Notes: a model not told the origin generated them from the letters alone. A DNA stretch of 64,000 bases from Hormiphora californensis (GCA_020137815.1 CM035352.1:870175-934174), one strand, 5' to 3'; positions 13,199 to 35,235 are shown, counted from the first letter of the stretch. Numbers and translations: made by a program.

Positions 13199-15280
13199 TT
13201 ACTCTGGGACAACTGCTAGGATATAAAACTCGTAGGTCTTGGAAAACTTTTTCCCATTACCGTTTGCGATTGCACCACACGTAAATCTGACAGTTTCCCC
13301 GATATTTGCTCCTTGATACGCATTCACCTTGATATAAATGTAGTACTGCCGAGACTGGGTAACGAACAGTCGGGCAGACTGAGGCCGGGCTATTTCTGCT
13401 TTCACGCCCCTGTTTTGGTGTTCGTTGATACAATAAAGGTAGTAAGTATCCGATCCGTAGATATTTTTCAGAGATAAGATGATCAGAGCCTCCTCTCCGA
13501 TTTTCAAAACGTTGTAAGGAGGCAACCATTCAGTAGTCAGGCAAGTCTCCACAGGGTTAACCTTCTTGTTTCGCATTCTCAGGAAATTATTTCCTTCCGT
13601 GGTTCTCCCCCTAACAGCAACTGTGAAAGATTCAACAGGCACAGTAATAAGAGCAGTCCAAACCTCACGCCTGCTTTTCTCCGTTAGACTGTGACTGGTG
13701 ACTTTACTGCTTTCAGTGATTAGAATCAGGGTGATCCCGTAGTTCCTATCAACAGACTGGGCCTGTAACATGGTGACCCGGACTGTGATCCTCTCCCCCG
13801 CACATGGAAACACCGGATACTCCGTGATATCCGATAAAGACACGTGCTCAAAGGCAACATCAAAATCAATACTGAATTCACCGTATGTCTGAGCGTTAAA
13901 ACTCTGTAGAAGATGTCTACTGGACCGAGGAAGGTGAACCGACCACTCTCCCACACAGGGGCATTCTATTTTGAAGTGCAGTAAGTTCCCAACTGTTTTC
14001 CTGTAGGCTGCCACACAATCGTCATTGCCCGCTGGGGGTTCCACTGTTATGGAGGAATCAAGTGAGCCAGTGAGACGGTTTTTAAAGACAAGATCCATCG
14101 TAAGAGACCCCACAGTCTCGTCAACGTAAAAACTGTACATCTTATTGGACAGACTCCTCTTTCTCCGGCGCCACTCGTCCCCCCACATATCATCATAACC
14201 CCACATATCATCACCACCCCACATACCATCTCCATTGTGCAGGGTGCTGGATGCCTGGGTGTCCTGGAGCAGTATCTCTGTTAAATTAGACATGTCCTCA
14301 TTGTTCACCAGATACACCCTCCCAGACGTGTGGGCTGCCATCGCCGTATAGTTACCATCCACCTCCCCCGTACAGGTGTCTGTGAGGATGAAGTTGATCT
14401 TGTAACTCATCAAATCAGCCTCCCGGAGAATATCATCAACCCTGTCCTTTGTACAGTCCTTACTGTCAGCGTCTGTAAAGAGCACTAGCGGGGAATGATA
14501 ATCGAACTCGTAGTTTGTAACCATGCTGTGGATGGCTTTGCAGGCCAGTTCGGGGCAGTCATTGCCTCCGGATGCCACAATCTGCGATTGAAGGTAGTCT
14601 ACAAGAGAGGTGGAGTTGTAGAATATCTTAACTGGCTCAATAAACGGATCACCATATGTAACCAGTAGCCGCTTATCAATTCCATTTATCATTCCAGTGT
14701 AGCCCCCTGCCTGCAGCTCCTCTGCAGCCATCAAATCCTTCGCTATCTTAACCACCTGATCCATGTTGTCATACATAGAGGAGGTTTCATCGATTATTAG
14801 GCCGATGTTAGTCGTCCAAGATTCGTACAAATCCAGTCCTTTGATCACCTCTTCAATAGAAAGACCGGTGTCTCGCTGTAATTCACTCCACGGTTCTCCC
14901 CCTGTTCTTCCAACCTGATTTTGATAAAAACTCAGAGCATCCCCGCACACTTTCCTCGCCAAATTAGGATTCTTCCCATACAGCAGGAGGGATCTACAGG
15001 CATTGGCCGCCCCGGATTTGGTGGATCCTCTGAGAACCTCAGGGTGGGGTGTGTGCTCTGACCAGGTACTCATCCTGCCCAGGCTCCGTGTAATGCTATT
15101 GGGAACTGTCCTGGTATTGCCCATACGGCCCGAGACCACCTCCCTACAGGGGTCCAACTGCCGCCCAACACCAACCAGTCGGGAGGCATTGTACCGTTGT
15201 GTAGCAGCCCTGGAGAGCTCCCCAACATCGATTACAGACTGTGAGGTTAAAGCAAGCAAAGAAAGAATAACAATCATCAT
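13199..15280 (-). CDS. Secreted VWA-domain protein, hemicentin/VWA7-like
   Basis: Single-exon, 693-residue protein with a signal peptide (MMIVILSLLALTSQ). The VWA domain starts near residue 157: IGLIIDETSSM provides an imperfect MIDAS DxSxS (Thr at the second position). GGNDCPELACKAI near residue 240 is the GGGDCPE motif of hemicentin and VWA7 VWA domains, and LFTDADSKDC follows. After the domain comes a short repeat MWGGDDMWGYDDMWGDEW and then RRRKRS, a strong furin site, so the precursor is probably cut into an N-terminal VWA fragment and a C-terminal beta-rich, Cys-containing fragment of about 300 residues. An extracellular matrix or adhesion role is inferred from the family. The frame is intact. 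Unlike many neighbours, no acceptor lies just before its ATG. Confidence 0.88.
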   Translation of the reverse strand: MMIVILSLLALTSQSVIDVGELSRAATQRYNASRLVGVGRQLDPCREVVSGRMGNTRTVPNSITRSLGRMSTWSEHTPHPEVLRGSTKSGAANACRSLLLYGKNPNLARKVCGDALSFYQNQVGRTGGEPWSELQRDTGLSIEEVIKGLDLYESWTTNIGLIIDETSSMYDNMDQVVKIAKDLMAAEELQAGGYTGMINGIDKRLLVTYGDPFIEPVKIFYNSTSLVDYLQSQIVASGGNDCPELACKAIHSMVTNYEFDYHSPLVLFTDADSKDCTKDRVDDILREADLMSYKINFILTDTCTGEVDGNYTAMAAHTSGRVYLVNNEDMSNLTEILLQDTQASSTLHNGDGMWGGDDMWGYDDMWGDEWRRRKRSLSNKMYSFYVDETVGSLTMDLVFKNRLTGSLDSSITVEPPAGNDDCVAAYRKTVGNLLHFKIECPCVGEWSVHLPRSSRHLLQSFNAQTYGEFSIDFDVAFEHVSLSDITEYPVFPCAGERITVRVTMLQAQSVDRNYGITLILITESSKVTSHSLTEKSRREVWTALITVPVESFTVAVRGRTTEGNNFLRMRNKKVNPVETCLTTEWLPPYNVLKIGEEALIILSLKNIYGSDTYYLYCINEHQNRGVKAEIARPQSARLFVTQSRQYYIYIKVNAYQGANIGETVRFTCGAIANGNGKKFSKTYEFYILAVVPE

Positions 15281-15503
15281 TGTGAGAGAGGGAAACTAAT
15301 TACACACACGCATATAGGGATCGTTCATTCGATTTACGTTATACGGGGGCATATCATCATAATCACGATAGCATTCAGTAAATAACTCTGTTGTCATGAC
15401 AACGCCCTATTTAGTTCTGCGTGTCCACTGACCCCTGAAAGGCATTGCAATATTGGTATGTAGCTTCAGTTTATTATGACCATTTACACAACGTTCAGCA
15501 CTT

Positions 15504-15553
15504 GGTAATGAAATTCCCCTCTGCGCTAATAGGAGTGACTTCGTAACCAAGTT
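15504..15553. repeat. Minimal 50-bp MITE remnant
   Basis: TTGGTAATGAAATTCCCC and GGAGTGACTTCGTAACCAAG form inverted ends with only about 12 bp between. The same two ends occur about 1.3 kb apart at 36808 and 38060, inside the large foldback at 35543-38127, so this looks like an internally deleted copy or an excision remnant. Confidence 0.6.
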
Positions 15554-15647
15554 CAGCACTACTTCGTCAACAACTAACAAACAAATACATATCTTCTAAA
15601 AATTCTGATTTCTGAAAAAATATAATAATTGTTAGATCCTTGGTAAC

Positions 15648-16892
15648 ATGAAGAAGTGGATGGTCTCTAATTGGCTAAAGTGTAATGAAGACAAGACAGA
15701 GTTTGTCCTCCTTGGGAAATCTAGCTCTTTGGAAAAGCTCAATTTTGATCCGGTAATAAACTTTGGGGGTACGTCATTAGTACCAATGAAATGCCAAGGA
15801 CAGACTGGAAAAACACTAGGAGTACTACTTGATGATCACCTTACGTTGGAGCGTCAGGTAAATAATGTGAAACGACAATGTGGACTGATGCTGAAGAACC
15901 TCTGGCAAGTTAACAAGTGCCTAGACAAGAGTACTAAGATCCTTCTTGTAAAGCAGTTAGTGATATCAAAGATTGACTATTGTAATATCTTGTACTATGG
16001 ACTGCCACAACGAATCCTTCAAAATCTACAGAAGACTCTGAACTCCTGTATACGGTTTGTCTTTAATCTGAATGGTCATCAAGATGATTACATGGAGTAT
16101 TTCAGAGAGGCTCACATTCTTCCGATACAGCAGAGATTAACTTTTAAGGCATGCCTGCTGGCTTACAAGATTGTTCGAGGAACTGCCCCTAGGTACTTGT
16201 TGGATCTGGTACCTAGGGATGAGGAATATGGATCACTGAGGATGACGAGGGCTACAACTGTTCCAGACTTTTTCCGGCTAAAATATCCCAAACTGTCAAG
16301 TATCAATGCAAACTCGAAGTTGCGTCGAAGAAGACTGTCGGTGTTTCTTCCTGACGTATGGAATGATCTCCCCCTTGAGCTCAGATCAGTTCATCCTGTT
16401 GATCTGTTTAAGACAAGACTAAAGACAAGGTTATTTCAGGAGGCATTCGGATCTGCTTCAGAGTTGTAATCGGAGGTGTCCTATCCTTCCCCTTTCCCGT
16501 GTCGAGCAGACAATTCTAGCATAGCAATTCCTTACTATTTCTCTTCCTAGGGCTATTATAGCAGGGGGGGGCTGCTGATGCAGTTGAGCTGACTTTTGTT
16601 TGTAGCATGAGGGCTGCTGGCTCTGTTTCTTTATCCCGATTTATAGTCTGTTATTTAATTGCAGCTAACAAGTTGTTTTCCAGAAGTTTATGTGTCCCGT
16701 TTTTCCTTAGGCTTTTTTCAATTTTTTGGAGTATATAATCAGTAGATGTGTCTATTTTGTTCTAAGTGAGTCAGGATATTAACAATCTTGGTGTACCGCT
16801 CTGAATCTGGGCAGTGTTGGACTCATGTCAATGATCCAGCCCTGTCTGGACTGAGCGGTATACTAAAAACCCTTTATTATTATTATTATTAT
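15648..16892 (+). mobile_element. 5'-truncated non-LTR retrotransposon (LINE) 3' end
   Basis: The open frame 15648-16469 (273 residues) matches the region after the reverse-transcriptase catalytic core in CR1/L2/Jockey-type LINEs: NWLKCNEDKTEFVLLG, LGVLLDDHLTLERQV, KIDYCNILYYGLP, then the thumb-like tail ending in PDVWNDLPLELRS. The YADD core and the endonuclease are missing, as expected for incomplete reverse transcription. A 3' UTR follows and ends in a (TTA)n tail at 16871-16892, typical of such elements. The frame is open to its stop, so insertion was fairly recent. It lies 50 bp upstream of the SLC36-like gene and could affect its promoter. Confidence 0.85.
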
Positions 16893-16944
16893 TAGATCAA
16901 GTTCACAGCTAATTTACTCCCTTGTATTAGGTAGATGGTAGGTA

Positions 16945-19900
16945 ATGAATTCTGAAAGTGACGACGAGGAAGTCCTCTATGAGGGGAACAATGGATACTT
17001 TGCACTTAGAAATGTAAGTTACCGTTAATGTATTCTAACACTTTCACCAGGGTATTATAGTGAGGGTAAAAGGTAAATGGTTGAAACTTAACTTATTAGT
17101 CATTAAAGGTTGACAAGATACCTAAAACTTTTCTTCTTCAAGGGGAAGATGCTGCTTGTTAGTCATTAATATAGAATTATCAATTATTCATTTAAGGTTG
17201 ACAAGATACCTAAAACTTTTCTTCTTCTTATTTTTTCGATTTATCTGGAGTTTTAGGAATTTTTTCAGATTTTTTTTGTCGTGTAGAAAAATATTCCAAA
17301 ACAAGCGCTTTCCAGTGCCGCACCGCACTTGTTTAAACATTTTGAAAAAGTATGGCACTGCTGAAATCTACACTGGATAGCCGAAAGCGCTTGTTTTGGA
17401 ATATTTTTCTACACGACAAAAAAATCTGAAAAAAATGCTGATAAATCCCATAAATCGAAAAAATAAGAAGAAGAAAAGTTTTAGGTATCTTGTCAACCTT
17501 ATCTAACTATATCTAATGCAAATTTGCACGGAAATGTGACACCCTATCGTCAATGTGACGACGTGATCCGTCAATGTGACGACGTGATCCGTCAGCGTGA
17601 CGACATGATCCGTCAGTGTGACGACGTGATTCGTAGGTATCACGTATCACACGTGTTGAGAACTGCTTGCGACTTGAGGGGTCACATCACATGTATGAAA
17701 GGGAGAGAAAGAGAGAAAAAGAGAGGGATCACATCACATAGCATATAGCAGACAGGCAGAGAGAAAAACAGACCCCTCGATTTGCGATCGGTACGATCGC
17801 CCCAGTTTTGCTAGTATGAATAATTGATAATTCTATATTAATGACTAACTAGCAGCATCTTCCCCTTGACCCTCTCTCCTATATATATCTTCAATGATGT
17901 ATTCTTGTTCCCTAGGTTGGTAAAACCGATAAACAACCTCTCGTAGCAGACTCCAGGAGAACCTCAGGTCTAATGGCGGTGTTTGCAAACCTATTCAAAT
18001 GTTACACTGGAGCTGGAATCCTAAGCCTACCATTCGCTTTTCGATATAGCGGCGTTTTTGTAAGTCAATTGACCAACATTAATTGTTTTTGTTAACTGAT
18101 GGTGTTTCAAAATTAGCTATTATATTGCTCACGAGCTGATTTTATAAAATGGTGCGCTAGTGGTTTATAAAAAAGAAAGATACATGGCTCTTTAACATCT
18201 GTACTACCGGGATGCTGCCCTTTTCCCCCATAACTCTCTCCCCCCCCCCCCTCAGGCTGGTATTCTATGTCTGATAGTAGTGTCCATCCTATGTACTATC
18301 TCCATGATCTGTCTGGTTCAGTGTAAAAGGAAGCTCAGTAAAACACACAGCTCTAACCTATCCTACTCTGATGTCGTGCTGCTGCTACTAGGAAGGTTAG
18401 TGATCACTGTTTTTAGTGTGTGTTGAGTCTGGAGAGATGGAAAGACGTGCAACTAGGGTTGGTAAATCAAGAAAGACGCTTGAAGATAGACCTATTTCAG
18501 AAAGTGGAGTGTAGTATTGGACTGTGTCATAACCGCATTTCAATTTGGAGCAGTAATAATATATTTTGGTAAGTTGGGCTTTTGAAAGTATGTATTCTTA
18601 AAAAAAGTTTTCCATAATATTTTATAAATATTAATTAATTTTAATTTTTATCAGTGTTTGTCTCTGAGAATATCACCCCATTTATGTCAAAACTGGATCC
18701 GACTGTTGCAAGATTTGTTTGGATGGGTTGTATAGCACCTGTTTATATTGGTCTTAGCTGGATTAGATCGTAAGTAGTTAAATTATCTAAATTATACTTT
18801 ATCATATCCTAGAAGTATTATAGGTGATCACTAAAGTCGGATTTTTGAAGTTGTCATCCCCCTTTTCGTGCGTGGAATGTTTTTGTGCGTCACATCACGT
18901 ATGTGCGTGTCAAAATTGATAAATTTCACATTTTGGGGTGACAACTTCAAAAAATCCGACTTTAATTTAGATATCTTCTTTCAGAATGAAATATGTTGGA
19001 TTGATATCGTTTTTCGCTGAAATTTGCATTCTAACAGGTAAAACCCATTTACTACCAAACATTTGTCCCCTAATTGACACAGTCTATCAATTTAAAAACC
19101 TCTACTTATTCAAGACCTTATTGTTCAGGACTCATTTTGGCGTCAACCATTGGGTTGGTACAGATTTCTGAGGACACAGTACCTGGATTAGCATTCGATG
19201 TTCAGTTGGGGCCTCCTTGGAGGTAGGTAGTGGCACTGTATCTAGCTGTAGTGACACTGTTATAGTGACACTGTATCTAGCGCTGTCTTTCTAACCTGTT
19301 AACAGTTCAAGAATAATGGGTGCTGGAAGTAAGAGCTGAGAGGAGGATGTGTTAAAGGACACTGACACCTTGTGTTTTTTGTTTAAGTTATTTATGAAGT
19401 TTATAAGGACTTCCACTAAATGATGCTAAAGTTGAAAACAATATCTCCTCATACCCAGGACATTACCTCTGATGTTTGGTATGGCTGCATTTGCATTCGA
19501 GGGTGCTGGTGTTGTTATACCAACCGAGTCAAGCATGAAGAAACCTGAACTATTTAACAAGGTAACTCATTAATATAGTATAACAAGGTATCAAATACTA
19601 GGTCTGCAACAAGTTGATCAAGTGTATGTGTCTCAATACATAACAAGTGTGTATGTATCTAATACAGTCCGACCGCGATTTAGCGGACACCCCGATTTAA
19701 CGGACAACACCCTTTCCCCCCGAGGGTGCCGTTAAATCGGGGTCCGACTGTATATCCTTTCTCTCGTCTATTCTGTGTTCCTTTCCAGGTTTTAGTGTTT
19801 GTTCTGGTATGTGCGACGTTCATGTACATTGCTTTTGGAGTCCTGCTATACCTGGCTTTTGGCCCCCAAACAGGCCTTAGCACCGGCCAGATAACTGAAA

Positions 19901-20763
19901 ATTTGGAGCAGTTTGCAAATCACAGCGTTGACAAGGCTTTCTGGCATTTTCTACAGTCCCTAGTTAGATTCAGGTATGTAGATGTGACATGTTTGTACCA
20001 AGTTCCCTAGTAAGCCTACCCCTTTTTCCGCAGTTTGGTCGCAGGGATTGGTATGAGTGTCACCGTTCAACTGATCGTCGTTCTGGATATTTTCGAGAAG
20101 GTAACGCGCGACGACAGACATACAATAACCCTCGCGCGGCTTGTGTCGTAAGCGCACACACGCGCACACCCCCAGAAAAGTGCAAGCCCCAAGGAGAGAG
20201 AGTGAGATGTTCTGCTCTCACCATTTCTTGGAATCGCTGTGCAGGAGAAACTGGGCCGCGCGTTACATACAGTCACAGTTGCACACACACTGCACCAGCG
20301 TCGTGTGTTTACATTTGTTGCCCGCTCTCTCTATCTCCCCCTCTCTCTTTCTTTCTTCCTAGGAATTGTTCAAACCTGGTCGACTATCGACCAATAACCT
20401 CTTTTGGAAGGAGAATATTATTCGGGCAGGAGTCACACTGATCGGACTTGTGTTAGCTGTAAGTAATGGCGGTGATAAATTATAATTTGGATTTGTTTCG
20501 GTTAGCATACACCATTTGAAAACCCCCAAAACAATGTCCCTTCTTTCCAGGCAAGTGGGTTATCGTTTGGCCATATGGTCTCCCTGACTGGAGCCTTCAG
20601 TGGGACTCTAATGCAGTTTATTTTCCCCTGTGCCTGCTATTTGAAATGCTTCGAGGACGAGATGAGTGGATCTCAGAAGATCGGGATTTGGATAATGGCT
20701 ATAGTGGGTGCTATTTTCGGAGCTTTGGCTACTTATGTAACCCTTATTGAAATCTTCTCTTAG
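16945..20763 (+). CDS. SLC36-like: Proton-coupled amino acid transporter (SLC36 family)
   Basis: SLC36 carriers move small amino acids with protons across the plasma or lysosomal membrane. Twelve exons join in consistent phase: 16945-17013, 17916-18059, 18256-18395, 18501-18568, 18655-18769, 18985-19037, 19129-19222, 19459-19561, 19789-19973, 20034-20100, 20363-20458, 20551-20763. They give 448 residues, the usual length. Exon 2 carries the family start LFKCYTGAGILSLPFAF (first helix). Exon 8 has AAFAFEGAGVVIPTES, the conserved EGxGVVxP segment. Exon 12 ends with two helices and a short tail. About ten hydrophobic helices are visible. The ATG follows an acceptor (cccttgtattAG at 16930) by 14 nt. 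A polyadenylation signal AATAAA lies at 20801. An AVT/SLC32 or SLC38 assignment is less likely. Confidence 0.92.
17130..17876. mobile_element. Nested foldback element in SLC36 intron 1
   Basis: The outer arms, about 17132-17190 and 17815-17874, are inverted copies (CAAGGGGAAGATGCTGCTTG, then ATTAATATAGAATTATCAAT). Inside them a second foldback runs about 17194-17502. Its ends GGTTGACAAGATACCTAAAA are the TIR of the TTAA-flanked element at 40185-40531, with arms over 110 bp including TATTCCAAAACAAGCGCTTTC. An extra solo copy of the same end lies at about 17106-17131, so one insertion has gone into another. Both arms sit in an intron of about 900 bp and would form a long hairpin in the pre-mRNA. 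Confidence 0.8.
17545..17640. repeat. 21-bp tandem repeat, 4-5 copies
   Basis: The unit GTGACGACGTGATCCGTCAA repeats with small changes (CAGCG, ACATG variants) inside the outer foldback of SLC36 intron 1. Purine-rich GAGAGAAA stretches follow at about 17700-17765. Confidence 0.75.
18831..18965. mobile_element. Short MITE in SLC36 intron 5
   Basis: Inverted ends TAAAGTCGGATTTTTGAAGT and ACTTCAAAAAATCCGACTTTA are about 85 bp apart. The end sequence also appears alone at 1291-1310, so this is a dispersed family. Confidence 0.75.
19663..19752. mobile_element. TA-flanked MITE with CAGTCGGACCCCGATTTA ends, copy 1
   Basis: Short inverted-repeat element in SLC36 intron 8 with ends TACAGTCCGACCGCGATTT and ATCGGGGTCCGACTGTA. 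The family recurs at 26399-26570 and 40576-40732. CAGT termini with TA target duplication fit non-autonomous pogo/Tc1-mariner-type elements. Confidence 0.7.
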
Positions 20764-21315
20764 TGATACTTGGTTAGGTTAAACAGGTGACATCACCTTT
20801 AATAAAACTTATGATGCCCAGAATATATTTATCTTATTAGTATTTATGATCCGGTATTATGTTTTAGAATCTTTGTTCACTCTTTGTGCCGGGGAGTAGA
20901 CAAATTTAATATAAGGTCAGAGCTGGATATACGATACGACACATCACTATTCTGCAGAACTCTGTGTATAGCTATTGTATTGTAATGGCCGCCATTCTGT
21001 TTTGGCTCAGAGTAAAGAAATGAAAAACTATTTCCCTGTGTGTAATTGTATTTTGTTATGTTCTAACCCTCCTATAAAGGTCACACTTGCGGGACACGGT
21101 AAGAGAGGGTCGAGCAATGATAATTGTATTGTGTAATATTGTTCTTCAGAATTTCTTGTGGTAACTGTTAGAAAGTGTTTTGTTTGCCCGCAATGTGTGG
21201 ATGATGTGAGTGATATCACCCCTCGCTGTTCATCCCCTCATGACTACCTGTTACTCAATGAGCCCATGGTATTCCACAACTACTAATCCCCCTCCTTGAT
21301 CATTGTAGCAGGAGC
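20764..21315. promoter_or_regulatory. SLC36-MVD intergenic gap
   Basis: This contains the SLC36 polyadenylation signal (AATAAA at 20801) and, just before the MVD start codon, the acceptor-like cattgtAG at 21307-21308 (alternatively CAG at 21311). No TATA box or coding exon is evident. Confidence 0.5.
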
Positions 21316-22637
21316 ATGTTTGTTGAAGTTGACTGGGGAAAGACACGGGAAAACAGCGACACAATAACTGTCAGGACCCCCATTAACATAGCTCTAATAA
21401 AATACTGGGGCAAGAGGGACGAGGGGAGGAATCTCCCTAGTAACTCCTCTCTCTCACTCACACTCTCCTGCGAGGAGATGTTTACCGAGACATGCGTGAA
21501 ACGGACAGACACATGTACACGATTCTTTATCAACGGTATGTAGGGCAAGCACGTACGCACAACGTACGAGGGTATTCTTGTTTTTTAGAGAAAGAGAGAG
21601 AGACAAAGAGACAAAGAGCCACTCTATCTCAGAGTGAAAAGAGAGAAAGAGTGTGAGATAAAAAGAAAATATCAGCGTGAGAACGAAGGTCGAAGGAAAG
21701 AGGAAATGCTTAAAATAGATCGTCGACGTTCGACTAATTATTGCGTGTAGGCTGTAGCTACTGCTTTCATATTTTATGATTACTTTTTCTGCGCTATAAT
21801 AACTCATCTATATTCACATCTTTATTTCAGGAACGGAAGAGGAACCTACATCACGTATGAAGCGGCTACTAAAGATAATTAAGGAGCACGATGACAAACA
21901 CCCTAACATTGAAGTGACCACCTATAATACCTTCCCCACCTGCTGCTGGCCTGGCATCCTCTGCCTCTGGGTATGCTGCCATGGCAACTGCACTAAAACT
22001 CCTGTACCCTGACCTAGAGGGGTACAGTGTGAGCGAGTTAGCCCGTCTGGGGTCAGGTAGCGCCTGTAGGAGTGTGTTGGGAGGGGTCGTTGTGTGGGAT
22101 CACGGGGAGAGGGAGGATGGGAAGGATAGTATAGCAAGACAGGTCTTCCCTGCCTCGCATTGGCCCGAGCTAAGGGTCCTGGTGTGTGTGGTAAAGAAGG
22201 AGAAAAAGGGAGTTCCTAGCAGTGAGGGGATGAAGCGAACAGTTGCTACAAGTGGTCTATTCTCAAGAAGATTAGAAAATGTTCCACACCGATTAGAGGG
22301 TCTCACTACCGCTATCAGAGACTGTGATTTCCCTACATTTGCTGGAATTGTAATGAGAGATAGCAGTGAGATGCACGCCTGCTGCTTGGACTCGTTTCCC
22401 CCCATCGCCTACCTAAATGAAGCAAGTCACAGGATAATGGCTCTTGTTCATTCGTTCAATACTCCAGAGGTCAGGGCAGGATATACATTTGACGCTGGTC
22501 CCAATGCCTTTCTCTTTACCCTAGAGAGGGATGTGAATGAGTTGAGAGAGAAAGTAAAGGAGGTAATGGGAGGTGGCGTTGTGGACATGTTTGTGTGTTG
22601 TGTGGGCAGTGGACCATTGGTCAGAGTTGAAGATTGA
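21316..22637 (+). CDS. MVD: Mevalonate diphosphate decarboxylase, with one extra base in the active-site region
   Basis: MVD converts mevalonate 5-diphosphate to isopentenyl diphosphate, the last step to the isoprenoid unit, in the cytosol. Exons 21316-21535 and 21831-22637 join in phase 1. Seen: [16 protein letters not shown] near the N-terminus (the conserved [16 protein letters not shown] block), then NTFPT followed in another frame by [15 protein letters not shown], together the GHMP phosphate-binding loop [12 protein letters not shown]. After that come [33 protein letters not shown], and YTFDAGPNA near the end. The two frames are joined only if T21941 is disregarded (ACC T GCT GCT GGC); otherwise the frame stops shortly after. 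Apart from this break the protein is about 341 residues, somewhat shorter than the usual 390-400 at its C-terminus. Either an assembly error or a real frameshift is possible. Confidence 0.9.
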
Positions 22638-22743
22638 GAGCAATATTGTACTGGACAAATTCTATTTTATAGTAGCAAGTGAGTTTTTCTATCACGTCAT
22701 TTTATAACTGTTATTACACAATTTGCAGTTGACATATTTTCCA

Positions 22744-22835
22744 GCCAATAAAGCTGTGCCATTCACTGTGTTACGTATAGTATCTGTTTTTGTTCGTCAT
22801 CAAATAACCTTACTACCTCCGTAGCTATTATAGTA
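22744..22835 (+). promoter_or_regulatory. MVD polyadenylation signal and COG6 start-proximal acceptor
   Basis: AATAAA at about 22747 follows the MVD stop by 110 nt. Eighty-odd nt later the acceptor-like ctattatAG ends at 22833, 2 nt before the COG6 ATG. Stop, poly(A) signal, acceptor and next ATG within 200 nt is the arrangement of adjacent genes in trans-spliced operons. Confidence 0.55.
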
Positions 22836-33451
<10,616 letters not shown>

Positions 33452-33702
33452 ACATGATTGTTATTATAGACATTATTGTTATTATGAACAGAGAAGATTC
33501 TGGAGTCTTGTTGTACTGTGGTGTGCATTGTGCAATGTGCATGCGAAGATAATGAATATATGTACAAACCAATGATCTATATTTTTGATTTGTATTTTAT
33601 TCCCCCACCCCCCCCCCCCCCCCCCCGCCCACCATAATATCTTCATCCCTGGTGTGAACGGGTCAGAAACTAATTTCATCTCTCTATTAGGAAAGGTCCA
33701 AT

Positions 33703-34099
33703 ATGAACAGCCTGATGCAGAACCTAAGTCAGGTTCGGGATTCTGGCACAATGATTAATGATGTAAGTAGAATAATAGAAGAACGTGTTTCTACCCATGG
33801 CAGCTCGTTCTGTATGTGCCAAAGTGAGCTGTGAGAGAGATCATGATTTGCCTTGTTCGAGTGTATACGTGTGTCAGGTCTTTGTTTGTTTTCAATGGGG
33901 CCATATCATCGTCGCGACATTTTAGTCGAATGTAGAGTGGCTAAAGAAACATTCGAGGAGGGGGGTGTGTGTGGGGTCATACTCATAATGGTATTATATC
34001 ATTCGACCGCCGAACAAAGTGTTTGTTTAGTGCAGTGGAGTTGAGTGTGTGAGAGAGGAGACCTTCTCTCTCCCTCACTCTCTCGTCTCTCTCTGTCTC

Positions 34100-34186
<87 letters not shown>

Positions 34187-34872
34187 TCTCACCGGATCGC
34201 TCTATAAAAATTGTGTGAGCGAGTTTTTATGGCTGTGGCCTTATAAAACACAAGGTGTGTGTAATGTAATGTTTCCGCCAAAAGTTTCTTTCTGGCTTCT
34301 GCGAAAACAAAGCAGTGGGCCTTGTATAACATTACCTACCTTCCAAATGTATAGGTAGGTCTTAGAATCAAAGCAGCATGCCGTGCAGTGGGTCGTACAC
34401 TGTACACGTATGATTATATGTGTGACATGTGTAATAACATGTACCCTTCTCCAGATGAAACAGTTTGGTACGGTGTTCAATTCTGTGGCCCAATCCTGTT
34501 TTACTTCCTGTGTCCATACTGTAACGGAGGGAAGCCTTTCTGAGACAGAGGTATATTTATGTTGCTCCTCATATTTCAACCCTCATGAAGCATACTACAT
34601 ACATTATATGATGTAAATATTCTCAATATTACTGCATGTAAATATTCACAATATGACATTTTGTATAAATGCATGCAATATGATATTACATATTAGGTAC
34701 AATGTACATTGTACATGCTATTATTATGTGAATTTTGACAATATTTCATTCCCATCAGATAAATTGTAGTAACGACTGTATTGACAAGAACTTTGCCGCT
34801 GCATCTCGGACCATGCTACATTTCATGAGAGAGAAGATGGGGAACGATGTACCTGCTGCCGAACCAAACTAA
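33703..34872 (+). CDS. TIMM9-like: Small Tim chaperone (Tim9/Tim10 family)
   Basis: Small Tims escort hydrophobic carriers across the mitochondrial intermembrane space. Three exons, 33703-33762, 34455-34550 and 34759-34872, joined in phase 0, give 89 residues, the family length. The twin CX3C motif is present: CFTSC at the end of helix 1 and CSNDC at the start of helix 2, split by intron 2. Before it stands MKQFGTVFNSVAQS, like the IKQFKEFL..YNKLTE of Tim9. Tim9 fits best; Tim10B is an alternative. The ATG is 12 nt after tctctattAG (33689-33690), an acceptor with no coding exon upstream. The COG6 stop is only 240 bp before that acceptor, on the same strand. Confidence 0.85.
34070..34184. repeat. 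(CT)n microsatellite in small Tim intron 1
   Basis: CTCTGTCTCT then pure CT repeats. C-homopolymers also occur upstream of the gene near 33606-33626. Confidence 0.9.
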
Positions 34873-35129
34873 CCCAAAGGAACAATCTGCGTCAGAGATA
34901 GGACAGTGTATTTTACTTGATTACTTGAAGGGGTGAACGTATTGAATTGATAAGGAGATATATTGCCTCAAAGCGGAAGAAAATATTTATGAAACTAATT
35001 TATTCTATGGACAGTTTTTAAAACCCACCATAATGTACGCTTTTTTTTATTATTTTTACCACTTTGTGAAACTTTGTTTCGTCAGATGAATCATTTCAAC
35101 GGTGCCTTAACATGCTTAGTACTTAGGGG

Positions 35130-35235
35130 GGGGGGGTGACACGTAACACTTTGTAACACTTTGTAACATGTAACGCGCACAAAAAGTTTTCTGCACATGT
35201 TACAAAGTGTTACAAAGTGTTACGTGTCACCCCCC
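35130..35235. repeat. Hairpin element GGTGACACGTAACACTTTG
   Basis: Near-perfect inverted repeat of about 100 bp: GGGGGGTGACACGTAACACT and its inverse around GCGCACAAAAAG. A related but more degraded copy (GTAACACTTTGTAACATGTG) lies at 52780-52865, just upstream of the minus-strand LINE. Between 34873 and 35130 I see only the 3' flank of the small Tim gene. Confidence 0.8.
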
